A DNA stretch of 39,330 bases from Oscillospiraceae bacterium (lineage in GTDB: Bacteria > Bacillota > Clostridia > Oscillospirales > Oscillospiraceae). Where the stretch lies: positions 1 to 39,330 of the forward strand of contig JAFSDV010000004.1 of assembly GCA_017436035.1 (NCBI GenBank), written 5' to 3'. The notes beneath the pieces were generated by a model, which did no database searches, was not told the origin of the DNA, and saw only the letters and a list, made by a program, of their open reading frames with translations. A program made the position numbers and the translations under genes. Below, in pieces: positions 1 through 7,832 of this stretch. The number at the start of each line of letters is the position of its first letter. Within the stretch, counting starts at the first letter, position 1.

Positions 1-2076
1 ACGATCAACACAGAGGATTATTTTGTTACCGGTGTGATCCAAAATCAGAGCATCAACAACCTGATCTACAAAGATGGCTATCTGATCGGCAGCACCACCA
101 TCTACGGCGGCTCCGGTTCTACACCGGCTTCGGGCAATGCCTGCCTGTTTGTTTATGATGTAGACGGGAAGCAGGTCGTGGCAACCTATGATGTGACAAG
201 CTTCATCAGCGGTCTGACTACACCGGTGAAATTCATTGACGCCCTTGCGGAAGATCCGGATGTTGACGGAAAGTTCTGGGGCGTTGTTTCCGATACCCTG
301 TTCTCCTTCAATGTAGATCCGGATACCAAAGCGATCACCGGTATCGACGAAGAGCTGTCCCTGGGCAAGAATAAGTATACAGCCCACATTACCAACTGGG
401 ACAGCCGGGATATTCTGTTCGACGGAGATTTTATGTATGTGTCTTTCGGTCAGAACGGCACTTATATGATCGAGCGAGAGGATGTGCAGAATTACGTGAA
501 GCTGTCTGATGCCAAGACCAATCAAATGGTGCAGGCGGCTGACGGAAATATCTACTACATTGACAATTCTTCGGATCTGAAGGTTCTGAGGGTGGCAGAT
601 GCGATTCAAAATGTCAAGGATGAAAACGGCTTGTCCAAGGTGACTGCACTGATTGCAGCCCTGCCTGATGCGGAGGATGTTCTGTTAAAGGATGAAGCAG
701 CTGTTGTCAAAGCGCGCGAAGCCTACGAAGAGCTGTCTGCCGCGGCAAAGGCGCAGGTGGATATTACAAGACTCCAGGCGGCGGAAGAGCAGATCGCTTG
801 GTTGAACAACGGCAATGTGCGGCTGAAGTATGCGTTTGGTCAACAGCTGGGAAGCGTGCGCGGTTTAGACGCGGCGTGGCCTGGGAGCGAAATCCCGCTG
901 AGCGATGAAGCGGATTTGGCTGCCGGATGTCAGAAAAGTGCCTTTTTGAATATGAGTCAGGGTCGTGGTTTTGACGCTTACTATACAGCTTCCGCGAGAA
1001 AAATCTTGATTCGGCTCAACCAGACAAAGGGTGTATGGGCGGCGATAAAGCTTTATGGTGTTGAGGATGGTACATATGACTTGTCCTTTGATGCAACATT
1101 TAATGCTGACACAACACTTTATGTGACCACTCCTGCTGCTTATAGTGAGAAGCTCGCAGCCTTTGAAGATACATTTAAATCAACGTTTACTGCCGGTACT
1201 GACAGCAGTACGCGTGTGGCAACTTCTCTTCCTAGCAAATTCACAAGTGTTGCTGCCTTGGGGACTGCTGCCACAACAGCCAACGATGTTGTTTTTGAAG
1301 GCGGCAATGGAGAATATGTGCTCATCTTCGAAACCACAAAGGCTATTGAATTGCGCGGTCTGATTATGAACGGTGTGTTGGCGGCTGAGCCGGAGATTGA
1401 AAATCCTGCTGTAACGGTGGGCGGACAGAAATACGCTACTGCCGCGGAAGCACTGTCTGCGATCGAGTCAGCTCCTGCCGGTACAAGTGTCATCATCCAT
1501 CAGAATCTGACCTTGCAAGAGGATCTGACAACCGATGCGGATATGATTGTAAGTATGAATGTGACGGTAGATCTGAAAGGAAAGAATCTGACTGCCGGAA
1601 CGATCGATATTGCAGGTGGATTGATCGATACCTCTGCACAGCCCGGTCTGCTGACTGCGAACATTGGTGTCTGCGCAGGCAACAACAACGGATACCTGCC
1701 GTTGAATGACGGTATCAGCGGCGGAAAGAGACTGTATCAGATCAACACCCAGTCTTTGGGCTTTGACGGTCGGACGGAGGATACCTGCGAATTTGGCTTC
1801 CATACGGACTTCACGCTGGACGATGCCTATGACTATATCGGCAACATGGGGATCGCCGTGCAGATGTCTTGGAAGAAGAACGGTGTCTCGGACAGCGCAA
1901 CAGCAACGGCTGAGGAGACCTTTGTGGAACGGTGGGCGCAGAATGTCCGTGAGGAGCAGGAAGTGGATATTGCTGTTACTGTAGAAGGGATGACGGGACT
2001 TACCGATTTTGAACTGATACCGGTGGTAACAGCAAACAACGTAACGGTTGCGCTGAATCCTATTGTACTGCCTTGA
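1..2076 (+). CDS. Large secreted/surface protein, 5' end cut by window edge
   Basis: The reading frame is open from base 1, so the true start and any signal peptide lie upstream; 691 residues are visible. The first ~200 residues contain repeated strands of the DGxIYYI / GDFMYVSF kind, which looks like part of a beta-propeller. Residues ~214-266 form a helical segment (LIAALPDAEDV... AREAYEELSAAAKAQVD) of the FIVAR-like linker type seen in surface proteins of gut Firmicutes. The last ~420 residues match the neighbouring protein at 2494-3810 domain for domain: a beta-rich module (GTYDLSF), then YATAAEALSAI and VTVDLKGKNLTAGTI, then a C-terminal module ending in a VIPVVTANNVTV-like strand. No sortase signal or membrane anchor is visible at the C terminus. 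Function is unknown; an extracellular glycan or surface role is a guess. Confidence 0.7.
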   Translation, partial: TINTEDYFVTGVIQNQSINNLIYKDGYLIGSTTIYGGSGSTPASGNACLFVYDVDGKQVVATYDVTSFISGLTTPVKFIDALAEDPDVDGKFWGVVSDTLFSFNVDPDTKAITGIDEELSLGKNKYTAHITNWDSRDILFDGDFMYVSFGQNGTYMIEREDVQNYVKLSDAKTNQMVQAADGNIYYIDNSSDLKVLRVADAIQNVKDENGLSKVTALIAALPDAEDVLLKDEAAVVKAREAYEELSAAAKAQVDITRLQAAEEQIAWLNNGNVRLKYAFGQQLGSVRGLDAAWPGSEIPLSDEADLAAGCQKSAFLNMSQGRGFDAYYTASARKILIRLNQTKGVWAAIKLYGVEDGTYDLSFDATFNADTTLYVTTPAAYSEKLAAFEDTFKSTFTAGTDSSTRVATSLPSKFTSVAALGTAATTANDVVFEGGNGEYVLIFETTKAIELRGLIMNGVLAAEPEIENPAVTVGGQKYATAAEALSAIESAPAGTSVIIHQNLTLQEDLTTDADMIVSMNVTVDLKGKNLTAGTIDIAGGLIDTSAQPGLLTANIGVCAGNNNGYLPLNDGISGGKRLYQINTQSLGFDGRTEDTCEFGFHTDFTLDDAYDYIGNMGIAVQMSWKKNGVSDSATATAEETFVERWAQNVREEQEVDIAVTVEGMTGLTDFELIPVVTANNVTVALNPIVLP

Positions 2077-2094
2077 TGGAAATTGAATAAATGA

Positions 2095-2123
2095 AGGGGC
2101 GTTGCCAATTTTTGCAACGCCCC
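2095..2123 (+). terminator. Hairpin terminator-like palindrome after the first surface gene
   Basis: The 10-base arms GGGGCGTTGC and GCAACGCCCC pair perfectly around an 8-base T-rich loop, 18 bases after the stop codon. The 3' side is CCCTTAAAATT rather than a clean T tract, so termination strength is uncertain. The same arms recur at 20121-20145. Confidence 0.6.
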
Positions 2124-2146
2124 CCTTAAAATTATGATTTTGAATT

Positions 2147-2190
2147 GCAGGGACGACCGTCACCGCCGCTCGCGGTAAGATGTGCGGGGG
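2147..2190. repeat. Degenerate dispersed intergenic repeat (GCAGGGACGACCGTC type)
   Basis: A GC-rich block in an otherwise AT-rich gap, starting GCAGGGACGACCGTC. It resembles the GTAGGGGCGGC block at 3996 and the inverse of the block at 20174, and looks like a decayed copy of the same short intergenic repeat. The similarity is by eye only. Confidence 0.35.
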
Positions 2191-2222
2191 AAACGAAAAA
2201 AGAGCGTAGGATATTTATAAAT

Positions 2223-2344
2223 TTGACAGAGGGCTTGTGCTATTATATCTGTGAATTGTAATAATGCCTAGGTTTGTACATATTCGTAAATTCTCTTGAT
2301 AAATATTGGCTAAAAAGTTGCAATTTTCCCGATTTCTTTTGACA
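2223..2344 (+). promoter_or_regulatory. Candidate promoter region for the second surface gene
   Basis: Two exact TTGACA hexamers occur in the 417-base gap before the gene at 2494, at 2223-2228 and 2339-2344. The first is followed by TATTATATCTG, giving a -10-like TATATC at a short 15-base spacing or TATCTG at 17. The second has only a poor -10 (around CATAAG). AT-rich sequence surrounds both. Either could drive the gene; neither is a clean consensus pair. Confidence 0.35.
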
Positions 2345-2370
2345 CAGGGATCTTTATTTCGTGCATAAGA

Positions 2371-2456
2371 GCGGCTGTATGGAAAGGAAGCTGCACCGCG
2401 GGGCGGGCGGGCAACCGGCTTTCTCGCTGTGTGTATTCCTTTTCAGGCGCAGCTCT
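2371..2456 (+). other. GC-rich, possibly structured 5' leader
   Basis: Between the candidate promoter and the start at 2494 lies a GC-rich stretch unlike the AT-rich flanks. AAAGGAA (2383-2389) can pair with TTCCTTT (2436-2442), and AGCTGC (2389-2394) with GCAGCT (2449-2454). The order of the arms means the two helices cross, so they form a pseudoknot or alternative folds. It matches no riboswitch class I recognise, and the pairings may be chance. Confidence 0.25.
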
Positions 2457-2493
2457 CAGCAAATATTATTTATTTTATTGTTGGAGGTAAACA

Positions 2494-3810
2494 ATGATGA
2501 AGAGAAGCAAGTCCCTTGTGGCGTTGCTGCTGGTGCTCTGCATGGCGATGACATTCGTCGTGCCCGCAACCTTCGCTGCCACAGAAACAATCAGTTTTGA
2601 CTTTGGTAACAGCGACGCAGCTGGCCAATATCGTGCTTCTGCGGCTACTGTGCCCGCATCCCCCATCCTGCTGAGCGGTACTGCGGCGCACACCAACAAC
2701 GCATACCTGCTGAACTGTAACAGCGGTCGCGGATTCAATATTGCTGGTTCCGTTGTATCTTTCCGTTCAAATGCTACAAAATGGTGGTTTGCTGTTAAGC
2801 TTTGCGACATCAAGGCTGGCACTTACGATTTGACACTGTCTGCAACGCTGAAAGAAGCGAGCAGTAACGGCGGCGGTAAAGCCTTGGTTTACTTCGTGAC
2901 CGAGGATGCGTACAATGCTGCGTTCGTATCTACTGGTGCGTCGGCTGATATTGGTTCTCTTGCTGTTGATAAAAACAGTTCCAATGTAGAATTGGTAGAT
3001 GCGGTTAAAGGAAGCGCAGCTGCATCCTTTACGGTTGGTGGAGACTATACACAAACTTCTTGGAGTAAGACTGATATTAATATTCCTGCCGATGGAAATT
3101 ATGTTATGATCTTCAGAACTTCTGTGGCGGGTGCTATTGATCTGTCCGGTCTGGAAATGACCCGCGAGGTTGCTGATCCTGCTGTTGCAAAGATCGGCGA
3201 CACCCCATATCCCACTCTGGCTGCGGCTCTGGAGGCTGCTCAGTCCGGCGACGAGATCGATCTGGCTGCTGACATTGCTGATGCCGGTGATTTCACCATC
3301 GGTTCCGGTGTTACTCTGGACCTGAACGGCAAGAACCTGTCCGCCGGCACCATCGCTGTTTCTCCCAGCGGTGTTCTGAAGGATTCCGCATCTACCGGTA
3401 TTCTGACTGCTACCGTCGAAGCTACCGGCGACAACGGCGGCTGGCTGCCTCTGATCAACGGTAACGGCAAGACTCTGTATAAGGTCAACACTACTTCCTT
3501 GGGTCGCGCAGCTGTTGATGCTGCTTCCGCAAAGTTCGCTTTCAATGTCCACTTCGAGAATGAAGCTGCTTACGCTCTGGTTGAAGGTGATCTGATTAAG
3601 GTCGCAATGATTTGGGATGGCGCTACTGAGAATACATACGCCAATTCTCCTGAGTTCGTTAACGGCTGGGCAACCAGCAAGAACGGCGGCGACAACAATA
3701 AGGACATCGTTGTAACTGTTTCTGGTCTGGACAGTGTTGAAGGCTTTAAGCTGACACCTGTTGTGGCAGTCAATGGTGTGACCATCAACCTGGCAACCAT
3801 TGCTCTGTAA
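2494..3810 (+). CDS. Secreted protein, paralogue of the C-terminal part of the upstream gene
   Basis: A 438-residue protein with a clear signal peptide: a KRSK basic start, a hydrophobic core LVALLLVLCMAMTFVV, and a likely cleavage near PATFA-ATE. The mature part has the same order of modules as the end of the upstream protein: a beta-rich module with GTYDLTLSATL and GNYVMIFRTS, then YPTLAAALEAAQSGDEI and VTLDLNGKNLSAGTI (a repeat style common in extracellular beta-helix or Listeria-Bacteroides-like modules), then a C-terminal module with WLPLINGNGKTLYKVNTTSLG and FKLTPVVAVNGVTI. It lacks the propeller and helical linker. No cell-wall anchor is seen, so it may be released or held by partners. 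RBS GGAGG at 2483 suits ATG 2494, with ATG 2497 also possible. Codon choice in the 3' half is strongly biased (GGT, CTG, ACC), suggesting high expression. Function unknown. Confidence 0.75.
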   Translation: MMKRSKSLVALLLVLCMAMTFVVPATFAATETISFDFGNSDAAGQYRASAATVPASPILLSGTAAHTNNAYLLNCNSGRGFNIAGSVVSFRSNATKWWFAVKLCDIKAGTYDLTLSATLKEASSNGGGKALVYFVTEDAYNAAFVSTGASADIGSLAVDKNSSNVELVDAVKGSAAASFTVGGDYTQTSWSKTDINIPADGNYVMIFRTSVAGAIDLSGLEMTREVADPAVAKIGDTPYPTLAAALEAAQSGDEIDLAADIADAGDFTIGSGVTLDLNGKNLSAGTIAVSPSGVLKDSASTGILTATVEATGDNGGWLPLINGNGKTLYKVNTTSLGRAAVDAASAKFAFNVHFENEAAYALVEGDLIKVAMIWDGATENTYANSPEFVNGWATSKNGGDNNKDIVVTVSGLDSVEGFKLTPVVAVNGVTINLATIAL

Positions 3811-3829
3811 TTAGAAGGAGGATGTGAAT

Positions 3830-3949
3830 ATGAAGAAAGTATTTGAGCAGCCTATTGTAAATCTGGAGAGCCTGCAGGCTTCCGAGGCTGTTATGGCTGA
3901 AGTTACCGATTGGGATTTGTTTGACTGGTCAAGCAGCACCGGTAATTAA
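3830..3949 (+). CDS. 39-residue acidic peptide of unknown function
   Basis: A short gene with one of the best ribosome binding sites in the window (AGAAGGAGG at 3813-3821, 8 bases before ATG), 19 bases after the stop of the secreted protein and followed at once by a terminator, so it is very likely translated and co-transcribed. The peptide starts MKKVFEQP, has a middle part rich in E, A, L and S, and ends with two Trp in an acidic run (TDWDLFDW) followed by SSSTGN. No Cys, no signal peptide, no membrane segment. The MKKxxExP start with a distinct C-terminal part recalls the leader/core layout of ribosomally made, modified peptides, but no maturase or exporter is visible nearby. It could equally be an unmodified small partner of the secreted proteins. 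Confidence 0.7.
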   Translation: MKKVFEQPIVNLESLQASEAVMAEVTDWDLFDWSSSTGN

Positions 3950-3958
3950 TTGAAAAAA

Positions 3959-3990
3959 GGGCGCGTTGGATTTCCAACGCGCCCTAATTT
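3959..3990 (+). terminator. Rho-independent terminator of the secreted protein-peptide unit
   Basis: Perfect 12-base arms GGGCGCGTTGGA and TCCAACGCGCCC enclose a minimal loop and are followed by TAATTTTG. It starts 10 bases after the peptide stop codon. Confidence 0.85.
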
Positions 3991-3995
3991 TGTAT

Positions 3996-4020
3996 GTAGG
4001 GGCGGCGATTCTGTCGCCCA
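3996..4020. repeat. Short dispersed palindromic repeat (GTAGGGGCGGC type)
   Basis: GTAGGGGCGGCGATTCTGTC followed by GCCCA contains GGGCG/CGCCC (or GGCGA/TCGCC) arms. The layout (TGTAGG, then a GC-rich small hairpin) is shared with the inverse copy at 20174-20199 and resembles short repeats common between genes in gut Clostridia. Confidence 0.45.
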
Positions 4021-4117
4021 TCGTTGCGTTTACAGAACGGTGATCGTTTCGGGTGACACGATGCTCGCCCACACGCAAAGGACGCAGGTATTTTGATAAA
4101 ATTACATTCCTTATTCT

Positions 4118-4144
4118 GATGGGGCGTGCATACCACGCCCCATC
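4118..4144. repeat. Perfect 11-base inverted repeat upstream of smc
   Basis: GATGGGGCGTG and CACGCCCCATC are exact inverse complements around a 5-base loop CATAC. There is no T tract on the + side. It lies just upstream of the smc promoter and may be another small palindromic repeat or a transcription boundary. Confidence 0.55.
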
Positions 4145-4169
4145 TTAGGATTTACACTGAAAGTATTTC

Positions 4170-4198
4170 TTGCTTTTTTGCGGAATTATCAGTATAAT
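4170..4198 (+). promoter_or_regulatory. Promoter of the smc operon
   Basis: TTGCTT (4170-4175) and a perfect TATAAT (4193-4198) are 17 bases apart, 40 bases before the smc start codon, which fits a vegetative sigma-A promoter. Confidence 0.8.
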
Positions 4199-4238
4199 AA
4201 AGTGATAAATTTTAACTATAACAGAAGGAGTCACAGCC

Positions 4239-7200
4239 GTGTATCTTAAATCATTGGAAGTGCAGGGATTCAAATCCTTTCCGGATAAGACAATGATCCG
4301 TTTTGGTGATGACATTACTGCGATCGTAGGTCCGAACGGCTCCGGTAAATCGAATATTTCTGATGCAATCCTGTGGGTTATGGGTGAACAGAGCACCAAA
4401 ACCCTGCGTGGCGCAAAGATGGAAGATGTGATCTTCGGCGGTACACAGAAGCGGGCGGCAGTGGGCTTCGCAGAGGCTACGCTGACCTTGGATAATACCG
4501 ACCGGGCACTGTCTTATGACGCAGATGAAGTGATGGTTACCCGCCGTTATTACCGCAGCGGTGACAGTGAGTACTACATCAACCGCCAATCTGCCCGTCT
4601 GCGGGATATCCATGAACTGTTTATGGATACCGGTTTGGGCAGAGAGGGCTATTCCAACATCGGTCAGGGCAGGATCGACGAGATCCTCTCTCTGAAAAGC
4701 GCGGACCGGCGTGAGATCTTTGAGGAAGCGGCAGGTATCTCCAAGTACCGCCACCGTAAGGAAGAGGCAGAGCGGAAGCTGCTGCATACGGAGGATAATC
4801 TGACCCGGATCGGGGACAAGGTTTCTGAGCTGGAGCTGCAGCTGGAGCCGCTGAAGATTCAGTCTGAGAAAGCCAAAAAGTATTTGGAATTTAAGGATGA
4901 GCTGCAGGGGGTCGAGGTGGCGGTTTGGCTGGACAGGCTGGAAAAGCTGTCTGCCGATGCCAAGAAGGCGGAGGAGGATTTTGCGTCCGCTTCCTTTGTG
5001 CTGCAGCAAGCCCATGAGGATTTGGATAAGCTGTACGCGCGCTCTGAGGAGCTGGGCGCGGATCTGCGCAGCCGTGATGAAGCTCTGGAGAATATCCGGG
5101 TGAAGGTCAGTATGCTTGAGGGAATCCATCAGCAGCTGGAGGGTCAGATCGCGGTTTTGCAGAGCAATATGGACAACAACGACGGGAACATTCGCCGCAT
5201 TGAAAACGAAATGCAGGGCGTGGATGACCGCAGCGGTGGAATTGCTGCGCAGATGGAGCAAGCTTCTGCCCGTATCGTACAGCTGCAGGCGGCTGCGGAG
5301 GAAAACCGGAGCAAGTATGCAAAGCTGCAGCAGGAGCTGGCAGCAATGACCAGCTCTGCCCAGGGTATGACCCGGCAGTTTTTGGAGCTGCGCACCAAGG
5401 AAAGCGAGCTGACAGCGGACCTTGCAGGCCGTGAAGCAGATGTGCGCAGTCTGGAGGTTTCGTTGCAGGAAAGCAGCGGTCGCGTCCAGCAGCTGAAGGC
5501 AGATGTGCAATCCGGTGAGGACCGTCGGAATATGGCACAAAAGGAGCTGGAAGGCTGCTGCAGGGAGTTGCAGAAGGCGCAGGAGGATATTACTGCTGCC
5601 AATAACGCCATTGCCGGCTATACAATCCGTGAGAACAACCGGATCAAAAAGCGGGATGAACTGAGCAACCTTGTTCGGGAGCTTACATCCCAGCTGGACA
5701 GCGTACAGGCAAAATTAAAGGTGTTCCGTGCTATGGAACGGGACTATGAAAGCTATCAGAAATCCGTCAGGATGGTGATGCAGGAGGCCCAGCGGGGTGC
5801 GCTGCGGAATATTCACGGTCCGGTTTCCCGGCTGATCCGCACCGATGACAGCTATACGGTTGCTGTAGAAATCGCCCTTGGGGGCGCTATGCAGCAGATC
5901 GTTGTAGACGGGGAAGCTGACGCAAAGGCAGCTATCGCGTTTCTGAAAAGAACCGGCGGCGGTCGTGCAACCTTTCTGCCGATCTCCGCGATTCGGGGCA
6001 AGAGCCTGAAGGAGAGCGGGTTGGGAAGCTGCCCCGGCTTTGTGGGGATCGCATCCAGCCTTGTCAGCTTTGATCAGACCTATGGGCAGATCGTAGAGAA
6101 CCTGCTTGGCAGGACGGTGATCGTGGAAACCATCGACCATGCCATTTTGATGGCAAAGAAATACGAGGGTCGGTTTAAGATCGTCACACTGGACGGTCAG
6201 GTAGTGAACCCCGGCGGTTCGATGACCGGCGGCAGCGTCAATAAAGAGGCAGGCATCCTGAGCAGAGCCAACGAGCTTGAAAAGCTTACCGTCCGGGAGC
6301 AGGAGCTTTCGGAACAGCGTGCCGATGCAGAAGCACAGCTGCAGGAAGCCCAGCGGTCACTGGATCAGGCACAGTTCCAAATGAAAGCGGCTGCCGATCA
6401 GCTGCGTCAGGCACAGGATCAGGTGCTGCTGCTTCAGGGACAGCAGAAGCAGCACGAGATCCTGCTTCAGGCGATCTGTGATGCGCTGGATAATGCCCGC
6501 CGGGAGCAGGAAGCCTTGGAGGGACGTGAAAGCACAGATCGGGCACGTTACGTGTCCCAAAAAACCAAGATCGAGGTGTATTCTGCGGAGCTGGAACGGG
6601 TCAAGGGCAGCATTGCCGCACTGGAAGTCAGCCAGGGAGAAGCGGAGGCTGTTACGGAGAATATTACCCGCCGTATGACGGATCTTAAGGCAGAGGAAGC
6701 GGCAATGGAGGCGGAAATTGCAGCCGCGCAAACCCATATCCGGGATCTGCAGCAGCTGTGCGCGGATATGGAGGGGGATCGGGAGAAAAAACTGCTGCTG
6801 ATCGATACCATCCGTCAGGATAATCTGCGGTTACAGGAGCAAATCGAACAGCTGAAGCGACGCCAGACGGAAAACAGCGAAGAAACCCAGTCCATGCGGC
6901 AGGAACGGCAGCAGGCACTTGCCCAGCGTGTGGAAACTGAGGCGGAAAAGACCCGCGCGGAACGGCAGTCCCAGGAAAAGAGTAAGGACATTTTGAATAT
7001 GGAGCGTGCCTGCGCACTGCTGGAGGGCAAAAAGGAAAATGCCGCCATTGAGGAGCGCAACACCATTGACCGGCTGTGGGATACTTACGGTCTGACGCCC
7101 AGCACCGCGGTGGAAAAACGGGGACAGATCGAGTCTGTAGCGGCAGGAAACCGGCGGATCGCGGAACTCAAACGCAAGATTTCCGGCTTGGGAACACCCA

Positions 7201-7811
7201 ATTTGGGTGCGATCGAGGAATACGCCCGGGTCAATGAACGGTATACATATCTGACCGGTCAGCGGGACGATGTGCTGGTGTCCAAAAAAGAGCTGGAGGG
7301 CATTATCAAGGATATTACCCAGGAGATGACTGCCATCTTTGTTACGGAATTTGCCAAAATCAATGAGTATTTTGGTGTCGTCTTTGAGGAAATGTTCGGC
7401 GGCGGTAAGGGTCAGCTGATTCTGGAGGATCCGGAGCAGCCTTTGACCTGCGGAATCGAGATCCGGGTACAGCCTCCCGGAAAGCAGGTCAAGACCATCA
7501 CTCTGCTGTCCGGCGGCGAAAAGGCATTCGTGGCGATTGCGTTGTATTTTGCAATTTTGAAGGTTCGTCCCACACCGTTCTGTATGCTTGACGAGATCGA
7601 TGCGGCGTTGGATGACCGGAATGTGGAACGGTTTGCGTCCTATCTTCATAATTTAAGCAAAAATACCCAGTTCATCGTCATCACCCACCGGCGGGGCACC
7701 ATGGAGGCTTCGGATGTGCTCTACGGCGTGACCATGCAGGAGCAGGGTATCAGCAAGCTGCTGCGGCTGGATCTGAATCAGATGGAAGAACAGCTGGGCA
7801 TTATGGAATGA
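4239..7811 (+). CDS. smc: Chromosome segregation protein SMC
   Basis: A full-length 1190-residue SMC ATPase, the core of the bacterial condensin that compacts and separates chromosomes with ScpA and ScpB. The N-terminal head has Walker A GPNGSGKSN at residues 31-39. Two long coiled-coil arms rich in E, Q, A and L flank a hinge at about 525-665, which includes the GGSMTGGS glycine pattern. The C-terminal head has the signature LLSGGEKA (about 1089-1096) and Walker B with catalytic Glu in FCMLDEIDAALDD (about 1114-1126). The start is GTG, chosen because the protein begins MYLKSLEVQGFKSF as the family does and AGAAGGAG lies 8 bases upstream. It is the first gene of a run through leuS; ftsY follows after 21 bases. 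The usual upstream neighbour rnc is absent here. Confidence 0.97.
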   Translation: MYLKSLEVQGFKSFPDKTMIRFGDDITAIVGPNGSGKSNISDAILWVMGEQSTKTLRGAKMEDVIFGGTQKRAAVGFAEATLTLDNTDRALSYDADEVMVTRRYYRSGDSEYYINRQSARLRDIHELFMDTGLGREGYSNIGQGRIDEILSLKSADRREIFEEAAGISKYRHRKEEAERKLLHTEDNLTRIGDKVSELELQLEPLKIQSEKAKKYLEFKDELQGVEVAVWLDRLEKLSADAKKAEEDFASASFVLQQAHEDLDKLYARSEELGADLRSRDEALENIRVKVSMLEGIHQQLEGQIAVLQSNMDNNDGNIRRIENEMQGVDDRSGGIAAQMEQASARIVQLQAAAEENRSKYAKLQQELAAMTSSAQGMTRQFLELRTKESELTADLAGREADVRSLEVSLQESSGRVQQLKADVQSGEDRRNMAQKELEGCCRELQKAQEDITAANNAIAGYTIRENNRIKKRDELSNLVRELTSQLDSVQAKLKVFRAMERDYESYQKSVRMVMQEAQRGALRNIHGPVSRLIRTDDSYTVAVEIALGGAMQQIVVDGEADAKAAIAFLKRTGGGRATFLPISAIRGKSLKESGLGSCPGFVGIASSLVSFDQTYGQIVENLLGRTVIVETIDHAILMAKKYEGRFKIVTLDGQVVNPGGSMTGGSVNKEAGILSRANELEKLTVREQELSEQRADAEAQLQEAQRSLDQAQFQMKAAADQLRQAQDQVLLLQGQQKQHEILLQAICDALDNARREQEALEGRESTDRARYVSQKTKIEVYSAELERVKGSIAALEVSQGEAEAVTENITRRMTDLKAEEAAMEAEIAAAQTHIRDLQQLCADMEGDREKKLLLIDTIRQDNLRLQEQIEQLKRRQTENSEETQSMRQERQQALAQRVETEAEKTRAERQSQEKSKDILNMERACALLEGKKENAAIEERNTIDRLWDTYGLTPSTAVEKRGQIESVAAGNRRIAELKRKISGLGTPNLGAIEEYARVNERYTYLTGQRDDVLVSKKELEGIIKDITQEMTAIFVTEFAKINEYFGVVFEEMFGGGKGQLILEDPEQPLTCGIEIRVQPPGKQVKTITLLSGGEKAFVAIALYFAILKVRPTPFCMLDEIDAALDDRNVERFASYLHNLSKNTQFIVITHRRGTMEASDVLYGVTMQEQGISKLLRLDLNQMEEQLGIME

Positions 7812-7832
7812 ATATCAATTTAAGAGGTTACT

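Noticed and set aside
2361-2600. 79-residue open frame upstream of the secreted protein
   Set aside because: It runs out of frame into the signal peptide region of the real gene, has no ribosome binding site and a Cys/Arg/Phe mix with no pattern.
4251-5540. 429-residue open frame on the minus strand inside smc
   Set aside because: The + strand frame is an unmistakable SMC protein; the antisense frame has no motif and a composition mirroring SMC codons.
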